DNA from: Clostridiales bacterium
GTDB taxonomy: Bacteria; Bacillota_A; Clostridia; Oscillospirales; Oscillospiraceae
Assembly (NCBI GenBank): GCA_004553625.1
Contig: SFKX01000005.1
Location: 89,614 to 153,613 of the forward strand
Reading direction: 5' to 3'
DNA length: 64,000 nucleotides
Positions 8,314-15,997 of the stretch are shown one piece after another (position 1 is the first letter of the stretch; the number at the start of each line of letters is the position of its first letter). Under the pieces are notes generated by a model. It did not search any database and was not told where the DNA came from. It saw only the letters and a list, made by a program, of their open reading frames with translations. The position numbers were made by a program, and so were the translations under genes.

Positions 8314-8364
8314 GACGAGTGTCCTTATAGCATTTGAAAGGCTGTAAGGACACTCGTCTTTTTT
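8314..8364 (+). terminator. terminator of tRNA-Leu(CAG)
   Basis: A 14-bp stem (GACGAGTGTCCTTA and its complement) followed by TTTTTT. Confidence 0.85.
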
Positions 8365-8796
8365 GTTTTCACCCTGCGATCTCTGCTGGGGCGTGAGCTT
8401 GAGTGCGCGGGTGTATTTGCGTACCAGAGAGCAGTTCTTTTCTTCCCCTTTCGCTCACCGCTCGTTCACTAATGGTTCGGTCTGGCCGGCTTTCAGTGGC
8501 TATATAAAATATAATTTGCCGTTCATAATTGGCTCCTTTCTTTTCTTTCGGATTGACAGGTCGGAGCTAAACGGGGCGGTCAAGAGGATGGGCTTTACGG
8601 GATATGAATCCAAGTAAAAAAGCGAGCCATAACTCACTTCTGTGAGCATGGCTCGCTGCTGCGTTATTGGAACATTTTTTAGTGACATGGGCGTCCGCCG
8701 CACAAGCGGTAAACCCCGCCTTATCCTGACCTTTTTTGTGTTGGAGCTCTCATCAATATCGTCACCTATTTCTGAGATGTTTTGTTATATTCGGCC
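8365..8796. other. gene-free stretch between tRNA-Leu and the reductase gene
   Basis: Short open frames exist here (8363-8617 plus, 8500-8703 minus) but they lack a ribosome site and recognisable content. The base composition is more AT-rich than the flanks. The only clear signal is the minus-strand terminator at 8615-8657. This may be the edge of the inserted module at 8.8-14.95 kb. Confidence 0.4.
8615..8657 (-). terminator. terminator of the SDR-to-reductase operon
   Basis: AGCGAGCCAT (8621-8630) pairs with ATGGCTCGCT (8648-8657), with a further CTCAC/GTGAG pairing inside. On the minus strand it is followed by a T-run (8620-8615), which suits the end of the operon at 8797. Confidence 0.7.
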
Positions 8797-9477
8797 TTAT
8801 GGCTGAATGCGGTACTTCATCCAGACGGCGCCGCCGTCAAATTTTTGGACATCGGTCAGACGCAGGGGGATTACCGGATGGGTCTTGGGCAGGCCGTCGA
8901 AGACCGCCGGCATGCCGCCCCGACCATCGATGCCGGCGCCGATGAGGATGCTGACCTCATCCAGCAGGCCGGCGTCCAGGAAGCTGGTGTTGATGGCGGA
9001 GCCGCCCACAACGGCCATGCGCTCCACCCCGAACTCCGCCGCCAGGATCTCAACGGCTCGAGCCAGATCGATCCGTTCTTTTCCCGTGACGATCCAGGAG
9101 ATATTCCGGCCGTCCAGGTAGGACAGATACTCCTGAGGCGCCTGCTCACTGGTGAGGATCAGGAGAGGTTTTTCCTGCTCCCCGGAGCCTGGCCACAGGA
9201 GCTTGCCATGGGTATCTACCACCACCTCATAGCCGGGTGCATCGGCTTTCTTGGAAAAGGCTTCCTTGCTCACCGGGGTGGGATCGCTGGTCTGGAATTC
9301 CCCAGGCAGGGCCATCTCCAACTGGGCGGTCACCCGGCCGCTGATGGTGGTAGGCGCCTGCAGCGCCTCAAGGGTCTGGTAGTACTCCTGCACCCCAGGC
9401 AGCTGCTCTGTCATGGCGCAGTCGATGCGTCCGTCCAGGGAGGTCATCATGTGGCAGACGATATAGGGTTTCTTCAC
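8797..9477 (-). CDS. RibD C-terminal/dihydrofolate-reductase-like oxidoreductase
   Basis: A 226-residue single-domain protein of the RibD_C (DHFR-like) fold. Signs are the N-terminal strand MKKPYIVCHMMTSLDGRID, the NADPH-site segment MAVVGGSAINTSFLDAGLLDEV and the closing FDGGAVWMKYR strand. It is likely an NAD(P)H-dependent reductase of unknown substrate rather than the riboflavin enzyme, because the deaminase domain is missing and no rib genes are near. Translation probably starts at GTG 9477 after AAGGAGGAAG. It is the last gene of the operon controlled from the LysR intergenic region and is followed by a strong terminator. Confidence 0.75.
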   Translation of the reverse strand: MKKPYIVCHMMTSLDGRIDCAMTEQLPGVQEYYQTLEALQAPTTISGRVTAQLEMALPGEFQTSDPTPVSKEAFSKKADAPGYEVVVDTHGKLLWPGSGEQEKPLLILTSEQAPQEYLSYLDGRNISWIVTGKERIDLARAVEILAAEFGVERMAVVGGSAINTSFLDAGLLDEVSILIGAGIDGRGGMPAVFDGLPKTHPVIPLRLTDVQKFDGGAVWMKYRIQP

Positions 9478-9515
9478 GGCTGTTCTTCCTCCTTGTCAGC
9501 TTGCTCTTTGCTGGA

Positions 9516-10511
9516 TCACTTCAGATAGGTCCGGAAAAAGCTCTGGATCTTATCGAAGGGGATGACCTCCAGATTGTCGTACAGATCCGTATGCACGGCG
9601 CCAGAGATGATCATCAGCTCCTTGTTCTCCGGGTTCGAGTTCCCCTCCATCATGTGGGCGTAGGCATCCCGGCCCATGTAGCAGGAATGGGCCTTCTCCC
9701 CGTGAATGATAAGCACAGCGGAGCGGATCTCGTTGGTGTACTGGAGGATGGGCTGGTTTAGGAAGGACATAGTGCCTATGGTGTTCCAGCCCTCGTTGGA
9801 GTTGAGAGAGCGGGCGTGATAGGCCCGGCCCTTGTAGTACTCGCTGTAGTCTTTCACGAAGAAGGGGGCATCCTCAGGCACAGGCAGGGGCATACAGCCG
9901 CCCACCCGGCCGTAGTCGCCGCTGCGGTAGATGGCGGTTCGGGCGACATTGTAAGCCTCCCGAGCCTGATGACGGGCCTCCTCGCTGTCCGCCTCGTCAA
10001 AGTAGCCTTTGGCGGCAACGCGGCTCATGTCGTACATGGTGGAGACCACGGTGGCCTTGATCCGGGTGTCGATGGCCGCCGTGTTCAGGGCCATACCACC
10101 CCAGCCGCAGATACCCAGGATACCGATGCGCCCTGGGTCCACGTTATCCTGAACGGAGAGGAAATCAACCGCCGCCTGAAAATCCTCGGTATTGATGTCC
10201 GAGGAAGCAGTGTACCGGGGATTCCCACCGCTCTCGCCGGTAAAGGAGGGGTCGAAAGCGATGGTCAGGAAGCCCCGCTCAGCCAGCGTCTGGGCATACA
10301 GGCCGGAGCACTGCTCCTTCACCGCCCCAAAGGGTCCGCAGACGGCCACGGCGGGCAGCCTGCCCTGGGCGCCCTTCGGCGTGTACTGGTCCGCCGCCAG
10401 AGTGATGCCATATCGGTTGATAAAGGTGACCTTTTTGTGATTCACACGGTCACTCTTGGAAAAGGTTTTGTCCCACTCTTGGGTCATACGGAGTTCTTCC
10501 GGTTTCAACAT
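9516..10511 (-). CDS. alpha/beta hydrolase with a cysteine nucleophile elbow
   Basis: A 331-residue alpha/beta hydrolase. The strand-elbow motif is GICGWGG, where Cys replaces the usual Ser of GxSxG, as in dienelactone hydrolases and the YcjY-like group. A candidate catalytic His lies in SGAVHTDLYD near the C-terminus, and an acidic residue in IIHGEKAHS. The absence of a signal peptide indicates a cytoplasmic enzyme. A GGAGGT ribosome site precedes ATG 10511. Its operon neighbours are an SDR oxidoreductase, a flavodoxin-like reductase and a RibD-C reductase, suggesting a shared detoxification or catabolic route. The substrate is not identifiable. Confidence 0.75.
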   Translation of the reverse strand: MLKPEELRMTQEWDKTFSKSDRVNHKKVTFINRYGITLAADQYTPKGAQGRLPAVAVCGPFGAVKEQCSGLYAQTLAERGFLTIAFDPSFTGESGGNPRYTASSDINTEDFQAAVDFLSVQDNVDPGRIGILGICGWGGMALNTAAIDTRIKATVVSTMYDMSRVAAKGYFDEADSEEARHQAREAYNVARTAIYRSGDYGRVGGCMPLPVPEDAPFFVKDYSEYYKGRAYHARSLNSNEGWNTIGTMSFLNQPILQYTNEIRSAVLIIHGEKAHSCYMGRDAYAHMMEGNSNPENKELMIISGAVHTDLYDNLEVIPFDKIQSFFRTYLK

Positions 10512-10590
10512 GTTTCATTACCTCCAGATTTCAATATTTTTCGCGACAATGCTGCTTTAGGTCGAAGAGATTTCCGCTGAAATCTCTCAT

Positions 10591-11154
10591 TTATAAAGTG
10601 CGAACTACCTTGGCCGGCACTCCTGATTCCAAACTCTTTCCAAACTGATAGAGTTCCTCCAGCTTCTCCGGTGACTTGTTCTGCTTATCATAGGCTGTGA
10701 AAATGCCCATATCCTCCAGGCGGAGGTAGTTGAGGAAGGAATTCTGATACTCGTAGATAGCACCACTATACACATGGTCGCTGCCGGAGGATAGGATCAA
10801 TGCTGCCTTTTTGAGCTTTTGGGGCTTGTCTAGGGCATAGATGCGGTTGATGGTGCACTGGAGCTGGCCGGAAAAACCGTGATAATAGATAGGAGAGGCC
10901 AGGACAATCATCTCCGCCTCGTCCAGCAGAGGGTAGATCTCCTGCATATCATCTTTTTGGACGCACTGCCGCTCATGGCCGCTACCCTTCTGATGGCAGT
11001 GCTCACAGGCCAGGCATCCGGCAATCTTTTTCTTGCAGACGTTCACCACTGCGACGGTGTGGCCATTCTCCTCCGCACCTCTCCGAAACGCTTCCACCAT
11101 GGCGGCGGTGTTGCCGTGGGGGCGGGGGCTACCGTTCAGCACAAGAATCTGCAT
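10591..11154 (-). CDS. flavodoxin-fold NAD(P)H-dependent FMN reductase (iron-sulfur flavoprotein type)
   Basis: A 187-residue flavodoxin-like protein. The N-terminal phosphate loop NGSPRPHGNTAAM binds FMN, and ASPIYYHGFSGQLQ is the second FMN contact. Cysteines in CLACEHC, with C42 upstream and a later RQC, resemble the iron-sulfur flavoprotein group, so a cluster is possible. It likely moves electrons from NAD(P)H or ferredoxin to an organic substrate. The adjoining cyclophilin-fold lipoprotein ends three bases upstream of its start, a very tight spacing typical of an operon. Confidence 0.78.
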   Translation of the reverse strand: MQILVLNGSPRPHGNTAAMVEAFRRGAEENGHTVAVVNVCKKKIAGCLACEHCHQKGSGHERQCVQKDDMQEIYPLLDEAEMIVLASPIYYHGFSGQLQCTINRIYALDKPQKLKKAALILSSGSDHVYSGAIYEYQNSFLNYLRLEDMGIFTAYDKQNKSPEKLEELYQFGKSLESGVPAKVVRTL

Positions 11155-11157
11155 CTC

Positions 11158-11940
11158 TCAGCCTCCCAAGGAGAAGGTCACCGACATGTCCCCATCGCCC
11201 AAGGCCTCTGTCCAGCCGGTGAGGTCGTCGATCCTACCCAGCCGGGTATAGCTCCAGGAGTTGGAGCCATAGAACATGACGATCTGGTTGCCCTGGTAGA
11301 GAACGATGTCCCCCGCCTGGGTGGTGATCTGACTGTTGCTGGTGGGCAGGTTGGTTCCCAGGGCCCCAACCTTTTCAAAGCCGGCATAGTCGCTCATCTG
11401 AATGGTCACCGGCCCATTTTCCATCATCTCCACCAGCGCCCCCACGGCGGCGTTGTCCTCCAGGGTGGCGGTAAAGGTACTAGTTCCTACTTGCACAGTC
11501 ATCTTCATTTCTGTGATTTCCTCCTCAGTCCCGGTGTTTTCCTCTGCCGTATTTCCGGGTGACGGCTCCGTGGGCTCTGGAGCCCCGCCGGGTGTTTCCG
11601 GCACCGGCGGCGCAGCCGGTTCAATGTTTGGTCTTGTCGTCTCGTTTTCCGGTTGAATGGATTCCTCCGTTTGCCCCACAGACATGCTGGGCAGCTGCGG
11701 GGCCACTGGAACGAGGTCTGCTTCACCGCTGTCATAATCATTCGGTTCCTGAGCCGGAACTTCCGTCTGTATAGGCTCTTCCCCCGGATGCGCTTCTTCC
11801 GTGAATTGCTCAGGTGGGCTGACCTCTGAACCATCAGATGAGTGTCTAGCCGCCTGCTGTCCGCTGCCGCACCCGGGCAACAGCGCCAAGGCCAACAGGC
11901 AACACAGCAGAAGAAATATCATCTTTTTACGCAACCTCAT
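11158..11940 (-). CDS. lipoprotein with a C-terminal cyclophilin-like domain
   Basis: About 260 residues. A signal peptide with lipobox ALLPGC (Cys24) is followed by a Pro/Glu/Thr-rich linker of about 120 residues, then a domain of about 110 residues. That domain, MKMTVQVGTSTFTATLEDN...FSLGG, matches the cyclophilin-like fold found in many anaerobes next to flavodoxin genes. The ATG at 11940 is preferred because it starts the signal peptide; a GTG 12 codons upstream is possible. The start overlaps the end of the DUF3737 gene by 14 bp. It may bind a substrate at the cell surface for the operon's enzymes (inference). Confidence 0.72.
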   Translation of the reverse strand: MRLRKKMIFLLLCCLLALALLPGCGSGQQAARHSSDGSEVSPPEQFTEEAHPGEEPIQTEVPAQEPNDYDSGEADLVPVAPQLPSMSVGQTEESIQPENETTRPNIEPAAPPVPETPGGAPEPTEPSPGNTAEENTGTEEEITEMKMTVQVGTSTFTATLEDNAAVGALVEMMENGPVTIQMSDYAGFEKVGALGTNLPTSNSQITTQAGDIVLYQGNQIVMFYGSNSWSYTRLGRIDDLTGWTEALGDGDMSVTFSLGG

Positions 11941-12829
11941 CACCGCCTCTGCTTTCCCGTGCCTTCGTTTGCGCACAGATCACTTGATTTTGGGCTGCCA
12001 CCACGATCTCTCCGACGGCCTCCGGGATGTCCCGGATGACCGTTCCAACCTCCGGCAATGTGATGTGGCTGCCGGCAAGAGGATTCTTGATACTCACCAC
12101 AGGAGTGGTGACGGTGGCCTGCACCTCGCTGCGCTCAAAGGCCAAATCACAGTCCACCATTCGGCAGTCGATTAGCTTCAGCCCCTTGCAGTAACAAAGA
12201 GGCTGAGTACCGATGATGGTACAGTGGTCAAAGGTCACGTTCTCGCAGTACCAAGCCAGGTACTCTCCCTTCACGGTGCAGTTGCGCACCACCACATTTT
12301 TCGCGTGCCAGAAGGCATCCTTGGTGTCGAAGGAGCAGTGCTCAAACACCGAGTCCTCAATGTATTGGAAGGAATATTTCCCCTGAAAGGTGACATTACG
12401 GAAGCGCAGGTCTGTCCCTCGCATCATGAAGTACTCGCTCTGTGCGGCGCAGCACTCCATGGTCACGTTGTGGGAGTTCCATCCGAACTCCGGGGAAATA
12501 ATGAAGCAGTTCTTTAGCATCGCATCGGAGCACTCCCGCAGGGCCTTGATGCCGTGGAGTTTGGTGTCCTCGATGGTGATGCCGTCCGAGTACCACAGGG
12601 CCGCCCGGCATTTGTCTGTCATCTCGCTATTACGGATCACAAGGCCGTGATCGTGCCAGAAGGGGTAGCGCAGGTTGAAAAAGGAGTGCTCCACCTGGAT
12701 GCCAGCACATTCCTTAAAAGCGCTCTCTCCGTCGGCAGGGCCATTGAAGGAGCAGTTCCGTACCAGCAGATCCCGGCTGCCGTATAGGGCCCGCTCCTGG
12801 TCAAAGGTCTGATTCTGAATTGTGGTCAT
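11927..12829 (-). CDS. DUF3737 right-handed beta-helix protein
   Basis: 300 residues made of repeated short strands (for example VRNCSF, VEHSFF, IRNSEM, FRNVTF, FEHCSF, VRNCTV), the signature of a parallel beta-helix. The pattern matches DUF3737, a conserved bacterial family of unknown function often found beside oxidoreductases and LysR regulators. No signal peptide is visible, so it is probably cytoplasmic. It is unusually rich in Cys, Trp and His along the coil. It lies in the seven-gene operon between the small coiled protein and the cyclophilin-fold lipoprotein. Confidence 0.8.
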   Translation of the reverse strand: MTTIQNQTFDQERALYGSRDLLVRNCSFNGPADGESAFKECAGIQVEHSFFNLRYPFWHDHGLVIRNSEMTDKCRAALWYSDGITIEDTKLHGIKALRECSDAMLKNCFIISPEFGWNSHNVTMECCAAQSEYFMMRGTDLRFRNVTFQGKYSFQYIEDSVFEHCSFDTKDAFWHAKNVVVRNCTVKGEYLAWYCENVTFDHCTIIGTQPLCYCKGLKLIDCRMVDCDLAFERSEVQATVTTPVVSIKNPLAGSHITLPEVGTVIRDIPEAVGEIVVAAQNQVICAQTKARESRGGDEVA

Positions 12830-12856
12830 GGTAAGTCCTCCAATGTCTATGGGGGT

Positions 12857-13114
12857 TCAGTGTTCCCCCGCGTGGTGCTTCTCAATCTGATATGCCAGAT
12901 AGTCCAGGCAGTCGATCCGCCTTTCCTCCCGGTGCAGGCGGTCCAGAAGCTGCCGCCGGTGGTCAGACAGCAGCCGTAACTGCTCACGATATTGACCGGA
13001 TTGCTCCAGCGCCATAAAACGCTCCGCAAATTTTGAATCACAGCCCGCATCCTCTAAATTCTCCAGCAGGGCCGGGGCTGTCAAAGGCACTGCCGGTATC
13101 TCCTGTCGTTTCAT
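12857..13114 (-). CDS. small helical protein of unknown function
   Basis: An 85-residue, charged and predominantly helical protein. The second half, with LLSDHRRQLLDRLHREERRIDCLDY, looks like an amphipathic or coiled-coil helix, as in the C-terminal helices of MerR regulators, but it has no DNA-binding domain. The ATG at 13114 follows the SDR gene stop by about 10 bp. It is retained in the operon, so it is probably expressed. Function unknown. Confidence 0.6.
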   Translation of the reverse strand: MKRQEIPAVPLTAPALLENLEDAGCDSKFAERFMALEQSGQYREQLRLLSDHRRQLLDRLHREERRIDCLDYLAYQIEKHHAGEH

Positions 13115-13124
13115 GGTCTTTTAC

Positions 13125-13895
13125 TTACAGGAAAGCACCGTTGCACACCTGGATGACCTGGCCCCGGACCGCCCTGCCCATCTTGCTGGCTAGGTACAGG
13201 CAGGCGTAAGCCTGATCCATGGGGTCGCACTCCGGGCCGGGGAAGTAGACGAAGTGGCCGCTGTATTTTAGCATCTCAGCTCCGCCGGGCTGCTCCCCGG
13301 CTTTGTTGGCCAGATGCGCCGGGGTGACGGTGGCTCCGGGAGCCACGGCGTTGCAGCGGATATTGGTGTCAATTAGCCGCATAGCTACATTCTTGGTAAG
13401 AGTGTTCAGCGCCCCCTTGGTGGAGGTGTAGGTGGCTCCGCAGAAGGGGCGGGTGCCGTTCACCGAGGAAATGTTGATGATCACGCCGTCGTTCTTGGGC
13501 AGGAAGATCTTCAAGGCCTCCCGGATGTACCGCATGGGACCGCCCAGGTTGGTGTTCATCACATACATCATCCATTCGTCGTCGGTCTCGTCGATCATCT
13601 TCTGTTCCCCTATGCCAGCGTTGTTGATGAGGATGTCCACGTCCCCGAACTCCTTCATGGCGGTCTCAAAGACCTTTTTGGTGTCCTCAGTGGAGCAAAC
13701 ATCGGCCACGACCCCAACAGCTTTTTCGCCTTTGGCGCGGATGCCGTCTACCACTTCATTGAGCTGCTCGGCGTGGCGGGCAGTGATGACCACCGCCGCA
13801 CCCTCGTCGGCGAAGAGCTCCGCCATAGTACGGCCCATGCCGTAGCTGGCCCCGGTGATGATGGCAACTTTGTCTTTCAGCATCTGTTGTTCCAT
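13125..13895 (-). CDS. short-chain dehydrogenase/reductase (SDR)
   Basis: 256 residues, the classical SDR length. It shows the cofactor loop TGASYGMG (about 15-22), NNAG (about 91-94), the catalytic Ser in ISSVNG and YTSTK (Tyr-x3-Lys). An arginine just after the first strands (TARHAEQ) suggests NADPH use. It is the first gene of the operon, transcribed from a TTGCCA-17-TACACT promoter opposite a LysR gene. The substrate is unknown; a 3-oxoacyl or hydroxysteroid-like alcohol is possible. Confidence 0.85.
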   Translation of the reverse strand: MEQQMLKDKVAIITGASYGMGRTMAELFADEGAAVVITARHAEQLNEVVDGIRAKGEKAVGVVADVCSTEDTKKVFETAMKEFGDVDILINNAGIGEQKMIDETDDEWMMYVMNTNLGGPMRYIREALKIFLPKNDGVIINISSVNGTRPFCGATYTSTKGALNTLTKNVAMRLIDTNIRCNAVAPGATVTPAHLANKAGEQPGGAEMLKYSGHFVYFPGPECDPMDQAYACLYLASKMGRAVRGQVIQVCNGAFL

Positions 13896-13944
13896 GTTCC
13901 AAACTCCTTTTCTGAATGGTTATCTGCCATCTTTTTCTGTCTAT

Positions 13945-13973
13945 AGTGTAGGCCCAATTTCTACACTTGGCAA
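13945..13973 (-). promoter_or_regulatory. promoter of the SDR operon with internal dyad
   Basis: On the minus strand: TTGCCA (13973-13968), 17 bp, TACACT (13950-13945). An inverted repeat AGTGTAG/CTACACT (13945-13951 and 13961-13967) lies within the promoter and could be a second LysR contact site. Confidence 0.55.
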
Positions 13974-13991
13974 ATACTTATATACAATGCA

Positions 13992-14029
13992 ATTCCATAA
14001 TTGACAGTTATGGAATAAGACGATATACT
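13992..14029 (+). promoter_or_regulatory. lysR promoter and LysR recognition site
   Basis: A perfect 9-bp inverted repeat ATTCCATAA-N7-TTATGGAAT (13992-14016) is centred about 66 bp upstream of the predicted SDR operon start, the canonical position of a LysR recognition site. The lysR -35 TTGACA (14001-14006) begins inside its spacer, with TATACT (14024-14029) 17 bp on. Binding should therefore repress lysR and position the protein to activate the operon. Confidence 0.65.
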
Positions 14030-14050
14030 GTCTTCAAGGAGGGGTGGTCT

Positions 14051-14950
14051 ATGGAACTGCGCACCTTGCACTATTTTCTTACCGTAGCCCGGGAACAGAG
14101 CATCTCCGCAGCGGCAGAGTCCCTGCACATCTCCCAGCCTGCCTTGTCCACCCAACTTAAAGCGATGGAAGAAGAACTGGGGAAACAACTGCTTATCCGT
14201 GGGACCAAGGGCTCCCGGAAAGTTGTGCTTACAGAGGAGGGCATGATTTTGCGCCGCCGGGCAGAGGAGATCCTCTCCCTGGTTCAAAAGGCAGAGGAGG
14301 AAATCACCCGTTCTGACGAGACCATCGTGGGCGATGTGGTGATTGGCGCCGGGGAGACTGACAACGTGCGCCTGCTGGCCCAGGCCGCAAAGGGCCTGCA
14401 GAAACAATATCCAGATATTCACTACCACATCTCCAGCGGCAACGCGGAGTACGTGTTAGAATATCTGGATAAGGGGCTGATAGATTTCGGCCTGCTGTTC
14501 CGGGAGCCCGACCCAAAGAAATATGAGTGTCTGACCCTGCCCGCAGGAGATGTCTGGGGCGTACTGATGCGTCGGGACGCCCCACTGGCCGGACACACCG
14601 CCGTGTACCCGGAGGACCTGTGGGAGCTGCCGCTCATTATCTCCCATCAGAAGGGGGATGACCACCGTCTGGCCCAGTGGATGGGGCGGGAAATCGCCGA
14701 GCTGAATGTGGTGGCGACCTATAATCTGGTGTTCAACGCCTCCCTCTTGGTGGACGAGGGCCTGGGCTATGCCCTGTGCTTTGACAAGCTGATCCACACA
14801 GATGGGACCAACCTGTGCTTCCGCCCGTTCTCCCCGCCGCTGGAGGCGCCGGGCTATATCATCTGGAAAAAATACCAGATCTTTTCCAAGGCTGCGGGGC
14901 GTTTCCTTCAGGCCGTTCGGGAGATGATCTCTGATGAACATCGCTTGTGA
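14051..14950 (+). CDS. LysR-family transcriptional regulator
   Basis: 299 residues. The N-terminal winged helix MELRTLHYFLTVAREQSISAA...SQPALSTQLKAMEEELG (1-60) is typical. The rest is a two-lobed co-inducer-binding domain (DVVIGAGETDNVRLL onward). The ATG at 14051 follows AAGGAGG with good spacing; the open frame upstream is non-coding. It is divergent from the SDR operon, sharing a 155-bp intergenic region with a LysR-type dyad, so it most likely autorepresses and activates that operon in response to a small-molecule substrate. Confidence 0.9.
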   Translation: MELRTLHYFLTVAREQSISAAAESLHISQPALSTQLKAMEEELGKQLLIRGTKGSRKVVLTEEGMILRRRAEEILSLVQKAEEEITRSDETIVGDVVIGAGETDNVRLLAQAAKGLQKQYPDIHYHISSGNAEYVLEYLDKGLIDFGLLFREPDPKKYECLTLPAGDVWGVLMRRDAPLAGHTAVYPEDLWELPLIISHQKGDDHRLAQWMGREIAELNVVATYNLVFNASLLVDEGLGYALCFDKLIHTDGTNLCFRPFSPPLEAPGYIIWKKYQIFSKAAGRFLQAVREMISDEHRL

Positions 14951-15582
14951 ATCCATCCGGCCAACAGCTCTGGGAAACAATATCTTTTTTACAGCTTCGC
15001 AAATCCTAAGTCGTCTCCAGCAAAAACGGCTTAAATCATTTTCTGTCCTGAGATACCATGCTGATTACCAGAGAAATGACGCACCGGCGCCGACTTTGTC
15101 GCCCAAGCGGGATATGCGGCTAAGGAAAACTTCTCTAAAGCACTCAAGCATGCGGCACGGGTTTTCGCAATGCGGAATACCGCCATGGTGGGTACCTCTT
15201 TCCTTGGGCTTTGAAAAGTGTTCGTTTGGGCGGTTTCACTCCGCTACATCGCCGCCTGCCTCCCGTGAGGAGAAGGATATGTGCAAGGTCATTTGTACCG
15301 TCCACAGTCGAAAAGAGAGGGGCTTTTCCACCCTAAAACGTACACGGGTTTGAGGCCTTAAAAAAGGCGACTGTTATCAAAAACTGCCGCCCGAAGGGGG
15401 TGTACATACAGGTTATTTGCTATCCGGCAAGCCAGGAAACCGTTGATATTGCCGGGTTTTCCAAATAATTCTATATAACCGCTCATACCAGCGGCTCTCG
15501 GTTTTCCGGGGGCCGCTTTTTTCGGACCGGCTGTGTCAAGCGCTCTTTCCTCCTCATAGACTGTCCTGCGGAGGTGAGTGGT
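14951..15582. other. gene-poor stretch after lysR, possible decayed coding sequence
   Basis: No convincing gene. Between about 15,070 and 15,300 two different frames each read as plausible protein (one containing GFEKCSFGRFHSATSPPASREE, another FVAQAGYAAKENFSKALKH). This looks like a frameshifted relic or a conserved untranslated sequence rather than an active gene. A hairpin with a T-run occurs at 15,490-15,522. Confidence 0.35.
15490..15522 (+). terminator. intrinsic terminator or attenuator
   Basis: The AGCGGC/GCCGCT stem with an inner CGG/CCG pairing is followed by six T residues. It sits 60 bp before the next gene, so it could also act as a leader attenuator. Confidence 0.5.
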
Positions 15583-15972
15583 TTGAGACAGAACGGTCAG
15601 GCGGATCTCTGGCTCGTCATATTCCTCGCCGTGCTGCTGGCGCAGTCGGCGTTCAGTCTTTTCGCGCCCGCCCCAGTCGATGGCTCCGGCGGCATAGACG
15701 TCATCGTGCGCACCTCGGCCGCCGCCATCTTCGGTTATTTTCTCAGCTCGGGCGCCCCGCCCGCAGGCAGACTGCGCATCCGCGCCGTCTCCTGTACAGG
15801 CCTCTTCTGCCTCCTGACCCTCCTGGCCCTGAGAGCCGCCGCCGTGTCCAGGCCCTGGCTCCTCGGCTCCGACTCCGCCACCGCCACCGTCGCGCAGCTG
15901 CGCGACTTCGTCTCCGGCTGCGTGGGCTTCCTCATTGGCAGCCCCGGCGGCGGTCAGTCCAACCAAAATTAG
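15583..15972 (+). CDS. small multi-pass membrane protein, unknown function
   Basis: About 129 residues with three or four hydrophobic segments (about 9-27, 42-60, 67-90 and a weaker one near 108-122). The TTG at 15583 is preferred because GGAGGT (15570-15575) stands 7 bp before it; the GTG at 15574 overlaps that ribosome site. It ends 25 bp before the start of the Cna-B-like repeat protein, so the two are probably co-transcribed. No family recognised. Confidence 0.55.
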   Translation: MRQNGQADLWLVIFLAVLLAQSAFSLFAPAPVDGSGGIDVIVRTSAAAIFGYFLSSGAPPAGRLRIRAVSCTGLFCLLTLLALRAAAVSRPWLLGSDSATATVAQLRDFVSGCVGFLIGSPGGGQSNQN

Positions 15973-15997
15973 CTTTGATCCAGGAGGTCATATAATA

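Noticed and set aside
13967..14050. Upstream extension of the LysR frame
   Set aside because: It runs through the divergent promoters and operator, and the ATG at 14051 has a proper ribosome site and the family N-terminus.
14934..15353. 139-residue open frame after lysR
   Set aside because: Overlaps the lysR end, lacks a ribosome site, and a second frame over the same bases reads equally well, so it is more likely a relic or non-coding.
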